Source: DAOTZS01 sp034434335
GTDB lineage: Bacteria > Chloroflexota > Anaerolineae > CG2-30-64-16
Assembly (NCBI GenBank): GCA_034434335.1
Contig: DAOTZS010000222.1
Location: forward strand, 1 to 10,983
Reading direction: 5' to 3'
Length of the DNA stretch: 10,983 nucleotides
This document shows, piece after piece, positions 1 through 5,674 of the stretch. Made by a program: the position numbers and the translations under genes. The notes below the pieces were generated by a model, which worked only from the letters and a program-made list of their open reading frames with translations, ran no database searches and was not told the DNA's origin. Each line of letters opens with the position of its first letter. Within the stretch, counting starts at the first letter, position 1.

Positions 1-43
1 CCGTTCGCCTTCGGCGGCGGGAGAGGGGAGGGAGTAGCAAAAA

Positions 44-86
44 GGGGTTTTGTGGTGGCGGCCTTCGGCCGCCACCACAAAACCCC
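44..86. repeat. Perfect 20-bp inverted repeat, TTC loop
   Basis: Left arm 44-63 and right arm 67-86 are exact reverse complements of 20 bases, separated by only TTC. The arms read GGGGTTTT followed by GTGGTGGCGGCC. Five A residues lie directly left of the stem (39-43), so a leftward transcript would show a long hairpin followed by five U residues, which is the form of an intrinsic terminator. On the + strand no T run follows. It could instead be a dispersed palindromic element, because similar 3-nt-loop hairpins recur in this window. Confidence 0.8.
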
Positions 87-98
87 CCCTCTTCAATC

Positions 99-137
99 CC
101 CCCCTCTCCCCTGGCCTGCGGCCAGGGGAGAGGGGGG
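99..137. repeat. Perfect 18-bp inverted repeat, TGC loop
   Basis: Arms 99-116 and 120-137 are exact reverse complements around the loop TGC. The arms are a C/T-rich strand and its G/A-rich complement ending in GGCC at the loop. It has the same architecture as the hairpin at 44-86 (long perfect arms, three-base loop flanked by GGCC), but the arm sequence is different. The core GGCCTGCGGCCAG recurs at about 5199-5211. No T run follows on either strand, so a terminator role is less likely than for its neighbour. Confidence 0.75.
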
Positions 138-193
138 ACAAAGGGGGGTGAGGGGCTGTGAAGGCCCGAGGGGGCAGAAAGTGTTAACCAATT

Positions 194-223
194 TTGAACC
201 ATCCCCAGAATACCCCTTATAAT
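194..223 (+). promoter_or_regulatory. Sigma70-like promoter for the helicase-associated gene
   Basis: TTGAAC at 194-199 (-35, four of six consensus bases) is separated by 18 bases from a perfect TATAAT at 218-223 (-10). Transcription would start near 230 and give a leader of about 120 nt before the ATG at 353. The TTG of the -35 box is also the first codon of the longest open frame, which argues that this upstream extension is not translated. Confidence 0.6.
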
Positions 224-233
224 TTCGATCCTA

Positions 234-254
234 CTTCCCCGCCTTGCGGAGAAG
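234..254. repeat. Small imperfect hairpin in the leader, CTT loop
   Basis: Arms 234-242 and 246-254 pair over nine positions with one mismatch around the loop CTT. An outer CCTAC (230-234) can also meet GTAGG (258-262). It lies in the inferred 5' leader of the helicase-associated gene. It again has a 3-nt loop, so it may be a decayed member of the same hairpin family. Confidence 0.45.
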
Positions 255-352
255 GGGGTAGGGGGATAGGGCGATGCGCCTCAAGGTGCGTAACCCCTGT
301 AAAAAGAGAGGCCACTTGCGATCTCCTTGCATCCAGCCGGGATATGCATACA

Positions 353-2155
353 ATGAGCAACGAGCCAACAAACCTGGCGCGAACTTCAGACCAGTCCATC
401 TGTCTCTCAATTACAATGAGAACCCTGCTCGCCAGCCTGACCGACCACCCCATGGCCATCCTGCGTGCCATCGCCGACCTGCGCGGTATAGAGCTCACCA
501 CCAACGCGCGCGATGATGCGGCCGCGCAGTTGGCAGCCACCCTGGCCCAGGCAGGGGCTACGGATGCAGCGCTGGCCAGTTGCTCAGCGGAAGCACAAGC
601 CGCGTGGGCAGCGCTGCTCGCAGCCGGCGGCCGGATGAAAGCCAGGGTCTTCAGCCGACATCATGGCACCATCAGGCCGATCGGGCCGGGCCGGTTGGAA
701 CGTGAGCAAGCCTGGCGCCAGCCGCAGAGCCCTGCCGAAGAGTTATGGTATCGCGGGCTACTCTTCCGCGGCTTCGCCGATCTGGGGGACGGCCCTGCCG
801 AATACTTCTACATCCCCGAGGAGCTGTGGCCGCCCTCTGCCTCTGGCCAGGCACCTCTACCCACGCGGGCGCTCCCTTCCCTGACACCCACCCAGGCGCC
901 TGCCGTGAGCCGGCCATCCTTCAACCTGCTGGCCGTGGACCTCTGCCACCTGCTGGCCCTCCTGCGTTCTACCCCCGTGCACGTTGACCGCGCTGGCCGG
1001 CTACGGCCGGCCGACCTGGAGCGCCTGCGGACGAGCCTGCTGGTCCCGGACCCAGTGCGCTGTGACCTGCTCCTGACCCTGGCCTGCGAGCGCGGCTGGC
1101 TCACTGTGACGGCCAACAGGCTGGCCGTCAACCCTGAGCCTGCTATGGCCTGGCTGCAGGATACCCCCTGGGCCCAGATGACAGCTCTCTTCGAAGCCTG
1201 GCGCCAGAGCACCGATCTTGCCCCGCTTGCCAAACCGGTCCCTACGCCAGCCGGCGAAGCGCGCGGGTGGAATGACCTGCGGCATGTGCCAACGCTGCAG
1301 GCGGAAGGCACATGGCACAACGACCCTGTCCTGGCACGCGAGGCTATCCTGGAAAGCCTCAGGCGGCTGGACCCCGACGCCTGGTACGCCCTTGACGATC
1401 TGGTGGCCTGGTTCAAGGCTGTCAACCCCGACTTCCAGCGCCCCGATGGCAACTATACTGGCTGGTATCTGCGCGATGTGGCTACCGGCCGCTATCTTTC
1501 GGGGTTTGAGGCCTGGGAGGAGGTGGAGGGAAGGCTGATCCGGTTTGTGGTCAGTGGGCCGCTCTTCTGGCTGGGGGCCGTGGCGCTGGGCCTGGAGGAA
1601 GGCGGGGACCCGGTGTCTTTTCGCCTGACCCCAGCCGGCGTGGCCTGGCTGAGCGGCACCACGCCGGCCGAGATACCGCGGCCGGCCAGGCTCGCGGTGG
1701 CCGAAGATTTCACCGTCAGCGCGGGGCTGACGGTGCCTCTCCTCGATCGTTTTCGGCTGCTGCGTTTCAGCGAACTGTTGGCGGAACCCTACGAATGGGG
1801 AGGCCCCACCCGACACCGCATCACCCGTCGCAGCCTGGCTCGGGCACGGGCAGAAGGGATCGGGGCGCAGGCGATCTTGCGCTTTCTGCGCCGCGCTACA
1901 GGCGGCCGCCTGCCAGCGCGCGTGGCCACAGCCCTGAGCCGCTGGGATCAGCAGGGAGGGACGGTGCGTATCACCAGAGGGGCAGTCCTGCGCGTCGAAG
2001 ATGCCAGCACGCTGGCTGCCCTGCGCGCCGACCCCGCCATCGCGCCCCTGTTGGGAGAGTTGATTTCGGCCCAGGCGGTAGTGGTCAGCCAGGCCAAGCT
2101 GCCGCAGCTACTGAAGGCGCTGACCGCAACGGGTTATACGGTGACGGAGGATTAG
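353..2155 (+). CDS. Helicase-associated (XPB/Ssl2 N-terminal-like) protein
   Basis: A 600-residue protein with no helicase motor of its own. The C-terminal part (about residues 452-600) resembles the domain found N-terminal to XPB/Ssl2-type helicases (PF13625-like): a hydrophobic start (FTVSAGL), then DRFRLLRFSE, a helical ITRRSLARARAEG segment, a LRFLRRATGG segment, and the ending VLRVEDASTLAALRADP that is typical of the family. The N-terminal part (LTDHPMAILRAIADLRG) matches the start of chloroflexal and actinobacterial relatives. The middle (about 190-440) has winged-helix-like helical stretches but no motif I can name. The exact molecular role is unknown; such proteins are presumed to act with DNA or with an XPB-like helicase encoded elsewhere. 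Start choice: the frame is open back to TTG 194, but that part spans the promoter and encodes low-complexity residues. ATG 353 is taken; ATG 344 and ATG 416 are alternatives, and none has a strong ribosome binding site. It ends 25 bases from the convergent oxidoreductase gene. Confidence 0.75.
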   Translation: MSNEPTNLARTSDQSICLSITMRTLLASLTDHPMAILRAIADLRGIELTTNARDDAAAQLAATLAQAGATDAALASCSAEAQAAWAALLAAGGRMKARVFSRHHGTIRPIGPGRLEREQAWRQPQSPAEELWYRGLLFRGFADLGDGPAEYFYIPEELWPPSASGQAPLPTRALPSLTPTQAPAVSRPSFNLLAVDLCHLLALLRSTPVHVDRAGRLRPADLERLRTSLLVPDPVRCDLLLTLACERGWLTVTANRLAVNPEPAMAWLQDTPWAQMTALFEAWRQSTDLAPLAKPVPTPAGEARGWNDLRHVPTLQAEGTWHNDPVLAREAILESLRRLDPDAWYALDDLVAWFKAVNPDFQRPDGNYTGWYLRDVATGRYLSGFEAWEEVEGRLIRFVVSGPLFWLGAVALGLEEGGDPVSFRLTPAGVAWLSGTTPAEIPRPARLAVAEDFTVSAGLTVPLLDRFRLLRFSELLAEPYEWGGPTRHRITRRSLARARAEGIGAQAILRFLRRATGGRLPARVATALSRWDQQGGTVRITRGAVLRVEDASTLAALRADPAIAPLLGELISAQAVVVSQAKLPQLLKALTATGYTVTED

Positions 2156-2180
2156 GCCGCGCGGGGTGTTCCGGCGCAGG

Positions 2181-3494
2181 TCAGCGGGCCAGCGCCCTGC
2201 TCTGGGCCACGACGGCCAGATTTTCCTCGGCTATCGGCGAGCGCTGGGTGCGGCGGATTGCCTCCTCGCAGGCTTCGAGGGGAAAGAGCCCCAGCCGTTG
2301 CACGGCGGCACATGTCATCAGGAGGGCATGGTTTCTTTTGGGAACCCGCAGGCCGACGGCATCCCAATCGAGCACAATCTTGCGCGCCGGGGTTTCCAGG
2401 TTGGCGAAAGCGGGTATGGTAAATAGCCAGCTCTCGGCTGTTAGCCCGTCCAGGTAGCGCCGCGCTGGCCGATAGCCGTCCTGGCTTACCAGCACCAGCG
2501 CGTCGGGCCGGCTGACACCCGTGTAGTAGACCTCCTCCGGGCTCAATACCAGGCTGCTGATGCTGTACCCACTCCTGACCGTGACAGGGTAGGTGTCCTC
2601 CTGGGTAGCCCAGAGGCCAGAGAGCAGCGCTGCCTCGCCCAGGATACGTCCAGTGGAGCGCACCCTGCCACCCGCCGACCCGGCAATTACCAGGCGAAAC
2701 TCGTGCGCCAGAGATGTGGAGAAGAGCACGGGCCTGGGATTGGGCTGAAGGGTCGGTTTACCGGCGTGCATCTGATTGGCCTGACGTAGTGTCCGGGCAT
2801 ACTCTGGACGCTCGGTGCGCGCAATCAGGCCGGCCGGCATCCCCAGCGCCGCGCGCGTCTCTTCAAGCTTCTTGCGCGAGAAGTTGTTGTTGGGCACGTA
2901 GTAGGCAACACACAGCTCCCAGATGTCTAACACGGCGAAGGTGTCGCTTTGGATCGCTTCTGCGATGACATCGGGCAGGTCCTGATCAAAGGCGGTGCCC
3001 CGCCAGACGAAGCCGGCGCCATTCACGGCTACGGTAGCACAGATGTCCAGGGGCTTTTCCAGGTTGCCGGCGAGAGTGGTGGCGGTGAAACCGCCGGTAG
3101 GCGTGGTGACGCTGTGCTCGCCGCCGGTCATGCCGAAATTGAAATTGTTGAACACGAGCACGGTCAGCCCGATGTTGCGCCGTGCCGCGTTCAGCAGATG
3201 CGCGCCGCCGATGCCAACACCACCATCCCCGATCAGCACGATGACGTGCAGGTCGGGATCGGCGAGTTTGATCCCTGTGGCATAGGCGATGCTGCGGCCG
3301 TGCAGCCCATGGAAGGCGTTGGTAGCAAAGTATTGGTCACCCAGGCCCTGGCAGCCGATATCGCTCACCAACACGACACGGTGGGGGTCCAGGCTCAGCC
3401 TGACCAATGCCCGGTCCAGCGCGTCCAGGATCAGGCCGTGCCCACAGCCAGGGCAGAACGGGTAGGGACGCTCGTTGCGATAGCTCTCCAACAT
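2181..3494 (-). CDS. 2-oxoacid:ferredoxin oxidoreductase, fused beta-gamma subunit
   Basis: A 437-residue protein. Residues 1 to about 245 form the thiamine-diphosphate-binding beta subunit: PFCPGCGHG gives C14 and C17, DIGC gives C48 and WELC gives C195, the four ligands expected for the [4Fe-4S] cluster of OFOR-type beta subunits. GDG (89-91) to NN (116-117) is the ThDP-Mg motif. Residues about 265-410 match the gamma domain (PF01558): FRLVIAGSAGG, RILGEAALLSG, then TVRSGYSISSLVLS. In the better-known KorA type the gamma domain is joined to alpha, so its place at the C terminus of beta is unusual. With the alpha subunit upstream it should catalyse CoA-dependent oxidative decarboxylation of a 2-oxoacid, or the reverse carboxylation, with ferredoxin in the cytoplasm. 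The substrate cannot be told from sequence. GGAGGGA (3512-3506) lies 11 bases before the ATG. It starts 49 bases after the alpha stop, in the same transcript direction. No 4Fe-4S delta subunit is present. Confidence 0.9.
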   Translation of the reverse strand: MLESYRNERPYPFCPGCGHGLILDALDRALVRLSLDPHRVVLVSDIGCQGLGDQYFATNAFHGLHGRSIAYATGIKLADPDLHVIVLIGDGGVGIGGAHLLNAARRNIGLTVLVFNNFNFGMTGGEHSVTTPTGGFTATTLAGNLEKPLDICATVAVNGAGFVWRGTAFDQDLPDVIAEAIQSDTFAVLDIWELCVAYYVPNNNFSRKKLEETRAALGMPAGLIARTERPEYARTLRQANQMHAGKPTLQPNPRPVLFSTSLAHEFRLVIAGSAGGRVRSTGRILGEAALLSGLWATQEDTYPVTVRSGYSISSLVLSPEEVYYTGVSRPDALVLVSQDGYRPARRYLDGLTAESWLFTIPAFANLETPARKIVLDWDAVGLRVPKRNHALLMTCAAVQRLGLFPLEACEEAIRRTQRSPIAEENLAVVAQSRALAR

Positions 3495-3543
3495 AGCCCG
3501 CTTTTTCCCTCCAGACAGCGGCCAGGGTATTGAGCCTGGCCGG

Positions 3544-4707
3544 CTACACTATCTGCTCCAGGAACTGCTCTGGCGCGATCAGCTCACCGTCAACCCGATG
3601 GAGGCCTGTGATCTCCGGCGCCGGCCAACCTTCGCGGGCCGCCTGGCGATAGACAACTCGCTCAACCTCACGCCGGAAGTCACCCAGGTTCAACTCTGCT
3701 ACCACAATCCGCTCGATAGCCGTCCGACCGTTTTTCACCCTCAGGCCGGCCAGGATGGCCCGTTCAGGCACAGGCCAGAGGGTGTGGACGATGATTGCCG
3801 ACACCGGCCGGCCAGCCTTTCGGGCCTGCTTCATGGCCTCTCTCATGCTGCGCGCGGTGATGCCGTAGGAGAGGAAGAGGGTGCGGGCATCGTCCTGAAG
3901 ATCAACCTTTGCCAGTTCTATCTCGGCCGCGTGGTCTTCGATTTTGCGCCATAGATGCTCGTTCAGGCGTGCCACCTTATGAGGATCTGTGGTCAGGAAG
4001 CCTTGCTCATCATGGCTGGAGCCCGTGAAGCGTACCAGGTGGGGGCCACCGATGGGGCTGAAAAGGGGAGGCACATCCGGCGCTGGCCAATGGTAGGGAA
4101 GGTAGGGGGCTGCATCGTTGCCCGGCGCCAGCCGTCGCGTGCGCACCGGTGGATATTCGTAGCTGGCCACATCCACGGTGCTCATGGAAAGGAACAGCTC
4201 CTTGTCGGTCAGGAGGAACACGGGGCAGCGGAAGGTCTCGGCCAGGTCGAAGGCACGGCGAGTGAGGCTGTAGCACTCAGCCACGCTACTGGGTGCCAGG
4301 GCAATGATAGGGTATCCGCCGGCCGTGCCCCAACGGGCGAACTGGACGTCACCCTGGGCGGGTGTGGTGGCCCCGCCCGTGGCCGGTCCCATGCGTTGCA
4401 CGTCCACGATCACCAGCGGCACTTCGCCCATGATGGCCAGCCCAATGTTCTCGCTGTAGAGGCTGAGGCCGGGCCCAGAAGTAGCAGTCAGGGCCCGGGC
4501 GCCGGTCATGGCCGCGCCAATGCACATGCTGATGGAGGCGATCTCGTCCTCAGCCTGGATAGCCACGCCGCCCACTTTGGGCAGCTCACGGATCATGTGC
4601 AGCAAGAGGGGGGTGGCTGGGGAAATGGGGTAACCAGCAAAGAAATTGCAGCCAGCGTCCAGTGCGCCGCGGGCTACCGCCGTAGCACCATCTATGAACT
4701 CACGCAT
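3544..4707 (-). CDS. 2-oxoacid:ferredoxin oxidoreductase, alpha subunit
   Basis: A 387-residue alpha subunit (PF01855-type ThDP-enzyme domain plus a C-terminal transketolase-like domain). GYPISPAT at 25-32 is the YPITP-type motif of the family, which contacts the 2-oxoacid in related enzymes. QAEDEIASI at 51-59, TSGPGLSLYSENIG at 76-89 and DVQRMGPATGGATTPAQGD at 102-120 are the family's strongest signatures. Residues about 270-387 are the second domain (LFLSYGITARSMREA). There is no N-terminal gamma domain, unlike KorA fusions; gamma is carried by the beta protein instead. It pairs with the beta-gamma subunit downstream (49-base gap), so the expected enzyme is alpha plus beta-gamma. Upstream of the ATG there is only a purine-rich stretch (GAGGCGGAGCGGCGAG), not a clean Shine-Dalgarno site. 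A 184-base gap separates it from the small membrane peptide gene, in which I see no convincing promoter or terminator. Confidence 0.92.
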   Translation of the reverse strand: MREFIDGATAVARGALDAGCNFFAGYPISPATPLLLHMIRELPKVGGVAIQAEDEIASISMCIGAAMTGARALTATSGPGLSLYSENIGLAIMGEVPLVIVDVQRMGPATGGATTPAQGDVQFARWGTAGGYPIIALAPSSVAECYSLTRRAFDLAETFRCPVFLLTDKELFLSMSTVDVASYEYPPVRTRRLAPGNDAAPYLPYHWPAPDVPPLFSPIGGPHLVRFTGSSHDEQGFLTTDPHKVARLNEHLWRKIEDHAAEIELAKVDLQDDARTLFLSYGITARSMREAMKQARKAGRPVSAIIVHTLWPVPERAILAGLRVKNGRTAIERIVVAELNLGDFRREVERVVYRQAAREGWPAPEITGLHRVDGELIAPEQFLEQIV

Positions 4708-4891
4708 ACTCGCCGCTCCGCCTCAGCGACAAGGTGAGCCAGGTCGGGGCACTCAGAGCCAGGACACACACCTGCCCCACCTCTGTGCCTCCGCCGGCAC
4801 TCCTCAAGAGCCAGCATACTGCACTCGAGGCCCGCCGGGTATGATGTCGCTCACCTTAGCCGGATGGGTTTAGCAGAGGGTGCGGCGATGC

Positions 4892-5035
4892 TCAACTGTT
4901 GAGCCAGCGGGCCAGGCGAACCAGATAAGAACGCGTGCCCTCAAGCTCAACATCGGCGTCAACATAACGATCAAGCTGTGGTAACAACGTCCAGGCCAGC
5001 AGCGCCAGGATAGCGATGAGCAATGGGAAGTCCAT
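4892..5035 (-). CDS. Small single-span membrane peptide, 47 residues
   Basis: A short gene read leftward from ATG 5035 to TGA 4892. It is preceded by AGGAGG at 5048-5043 with a 7-base spacer, the best ribosome binding site in the window and the main reason for the call. The peptide begins MDFPLLIAILALLAW, continuing TLLPQ: a hydrophobic helix over residues 4-18 long enough to span or insert in a membrane. A charged tail follows (LDRYVDADVELEGTR, then SYLVRLARWLNS) that looks amphipathic. There are no cysteines, so it is not a missing ferredoxin subunit. I do not recognise a family. It is on the same strand as the oxidoreductase genes and 184 bases upstream of alpha, so it could share their transcript. 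A function in membrane association or regulation of that enzyme is speculation. A short spurious frame remains possible, but the Shine-Dalgarno site, helix and tail fit a real small protein. Confidence 0.65.
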   Translation of the reverse strand: MDFPLLIAILALLAWTLLPQLDRYVDADVELEGTRSYLVRLARWLNS

Positions 5036-5042
5036 GGTATAA

Positions 5043-5048
5043 CCTCCT
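5043..5048 (-). promoter_or_regulatory. Consensus ribosome binding site of the 47-residue peptide
   Basis: AGGAGG read on the minus strand, seven bases before the ATG at 5035. It is a full match to the anti-Shine-Dalgarno complement at optimal spacing, and it decides both the existence and the start of the small gene. Confidence 0.7.
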
Positions 5049-5077
5049 GCGATGGGGCCACTTTGGGCGCTTTCAAG

Positions 5078-5105
5078 ATAATCGTGGCACAGCCCATAGC
5101 CACAA
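5078..5105 (-). promoter_or_regulatory. Weak promoter candidate for the small peptide and oxidoreductase genes
   Basis: On the minus strand TTGTGG (5105-5100) and GATTAT (5083-5078) are separated by 16 bases, matching 7 of 12 consensus positions. Transcription would begin near 5071 and give a leader of about 35 nt carrying the Shine-Dalgarno site. The match is poor and is offered only because position and spacing fit. Confidence 0.25.
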
Positions 5106-5160
5106 AGCGATATCTGAGACGCCAGGCAGGCTCCTCCGGTTCCCGGCCTGTAACTTCAGC

Positions 5161-5197
5161 GGTGACTCGAGGGCTCGCCCGAGGCGTCACCCTTTTT
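5161..5197 (+). terminator. Terminator-like hairpin without an obvious gene
   Basis: GGTGAC (5161-5166) pairs with GTCACC (5186-5191). GGG (5171-5173) pairs with CCC (5178-5180) inside, around a CTCG loop with small bulges. A T run (5193-5197) follows two bases later on the + strand, the form of a rightward intrinsic terminator. No rightward gene precedes it, because the genes to the left are transcribed leftward. It may end an unrecognised short RNA, or be a repeat-element hairpin that only resembles a terminator. Confidence 0.4.
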
Positions 5198-5198
5198 G

Positions 5199-5289
5199 GG
5201 CCTGCGGCCAGTGGTCGGCCTTCGCCGATCTCTCTCATGATGCATACATGAAGGGTGGCGGCCTCCGCCGCCACCCGGCACGAAGTGCC
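5199..5289. repeat. Run of short palindromes
   Basis: Four small inverted repeats lie within about 90 bases: GGCC-TGC-GGCC near 5200-5210, a 6-bp stem at 5214-5229 with loop CTTC (one G-T pair), a perfect 10-bp stem at 5253-5262/5267-5276 with loop CTCC, and GGCAC-GAA-GTGCC at 5277-5289. The 10-bp stem (GGGTGGCGGC) resembles the inner part of the hairpin at 44-86 (GTGGTGGCGGCC). The arrangement suggests either a composite dispersed repeat or a structured RNA. Confidence 0.5.
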
Positions 5290-5488
5290 CAGCAGGGGCG
5301 ATTTCAACCGGCCTTGGGGCCTCTGTTACCAGGGTGATGTCCAGAAAGCAGCTCACGGCCGATACGATCGCTATATCGCGCATTTGGATGAATCCTGGAT
5401 GAAAGCGGGCGGTCAGCAGGCTGACAGTTTTCTCAGCCGGCGCCTTCCTGGGGTTGGTTTGTCGGGCTGCGGCCTGGCCACGGCCCTA

Positions 5489-5517
5489 TTGGCCTCCTGG
5501 CTATACAGAGGTATACT
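5489..5517 (+). promoter_or_regulatory. Sigma70-like promoter for the alpha/beta hydrolase
   Basis: TTGGCC at 5489-5494 and TATACT at 5512-5517 are separated by 17 bases, with 4 of 6 and 5 of 6 consensus bases. Transcription would start near 5524 and give a leader of about 150 nt containing two hairpins before the hydrolase ATG. Confidence 0.5.
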
Positions 5518-5583
5518 ATGGTGGCGGGGCAGTACTCCGCCAAGGCTCGTTTGACAGGGGTTACGCAGTCGCACTATGCTGTA

Positions 5584-5609
5584 CCCCCGCCCTCAATCGG
5601 GGGCGGGGG
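5584..5609. repeat. Perfect 9-bp inverted repeat in the hydrolase leader
   Basis: CCCCCGCCC (5584-5592) and GGGCGGGGG (5601-5609) are exact reverse complements around an 8-base loop. Only 11 bases separate it from the next hairpin at 5621-5659. No T run follows, so a terminator role is not supported. Confidence 0.6.
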
Positions 5610-5620
5610 AATCCTTTGAA

Positions 5621-5659
5621 AGGGGTATTCTGGGCGGCTTTGCCGCCCAGAATACCCCT
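5621..5659. repeat. Perfect 18-bp inverted repeat, TTT loop, beside the hydrolase RBS
   Basis: Arms 5621-5638 and 5642-5659 are exact reverse complements around TTT. The right arm ends three bases before the hydrolase Shine-Dalgarno site (GGAGG, 5663-5667), so the folded leader would place a very stable stem directly at the edge of the ribosome landing site. The 14-base outer arm CCCAGAATACCCCT also occurs at 204-217, as a half element just before the other rightward promoter. It could be a regulatory element, a transcript stabiliser or a dispersed palindrome. Confidence 0.75.
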
Positions 5660-5674
5660 ATCGGAGGCAAAACG

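Larger units (their letters stand above)
1..193. other. Non-coding region with palindromic repeats
   Basis: I see no credible coding sequence here. The stretch is G/C-homopolymer rich and holds two perfect hairpins (44-86 and 99-137). The first bases (about 1-30, with CGCC-TTC-GGCG at 7-17 and a purine-rich tail) look like the right half of another such hairpin whose left arm lies outside the window. The region ends just before the -35 box of the promoter at 194-223. Confidence 0.6.
5036..5674. other. Divergent intergenic region with many hairpins
   Basis: These 639 bases separate the leftward small-peptide and oxidoreductase genes from the rightward hydrolase. No reading frame inside shows a recognisable protein, and the longer open frames run across hairpins. 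From left to right it holds a weak leftward promoter (5078-5105), a terminator-shaped hairpin (5161-5197), a run of small palindromes up to 5289, a rightward promoter (5489-5517), and two strong hairpins next to the hydrolase start (5584-5609 and 5621-5659). Between about 5290 and 5488 I see nothing definite beyond a short direct repeat TGGATGAA (about 5384 and 5397). Confidence 0.55.

Noticed and set aside
1..190. Possible CRISPR or tandem repeat array
   Set aside because: The repeats are inverted, of different arm sequence, and lack equal spacers.
194..352. Upstream extension of the helicase-associated gene from TTG 194
   Set aside because: It overlaps the -35 and -10 boxes and a hairpin, encodes low-complexity sequence, and has no ribosome binding site.
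3955..4737. Long rightward frame opposite the alpha subunit (260 codons)
   Set aside because: It is an antisense shadow; the alpha subunit signatures on the other strand are decisive.
4729..4858. 9-bp inverted repeat AAGGTGAGC/GCTCACCTT around the gap before the alpha gene
   Set aside because: It is short, the arms are over 100 bases apart, and it has no extension, so it is compatible with chance.
4870..5307. Leftward 145-codon frame across the small peptide gene
   Set aside because: It crosses hairpins, shows no domain-like pattern and lies out of frame with the well-signalled 47-residue peptide.
5255..5554. Rightward 99-codon frame in the intergenic region
   Set aside because: It starts inside a palindrome, shows no recognisable protein character and overlaps the promoter at 5489-5517.
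5576..5674. Upstream extension of the hydrolase from ATG 5576
   Set aside because: It would translate the two hairpins, while ATG 5675 has a good Shine-Dalgarno site and begins the family alignment.
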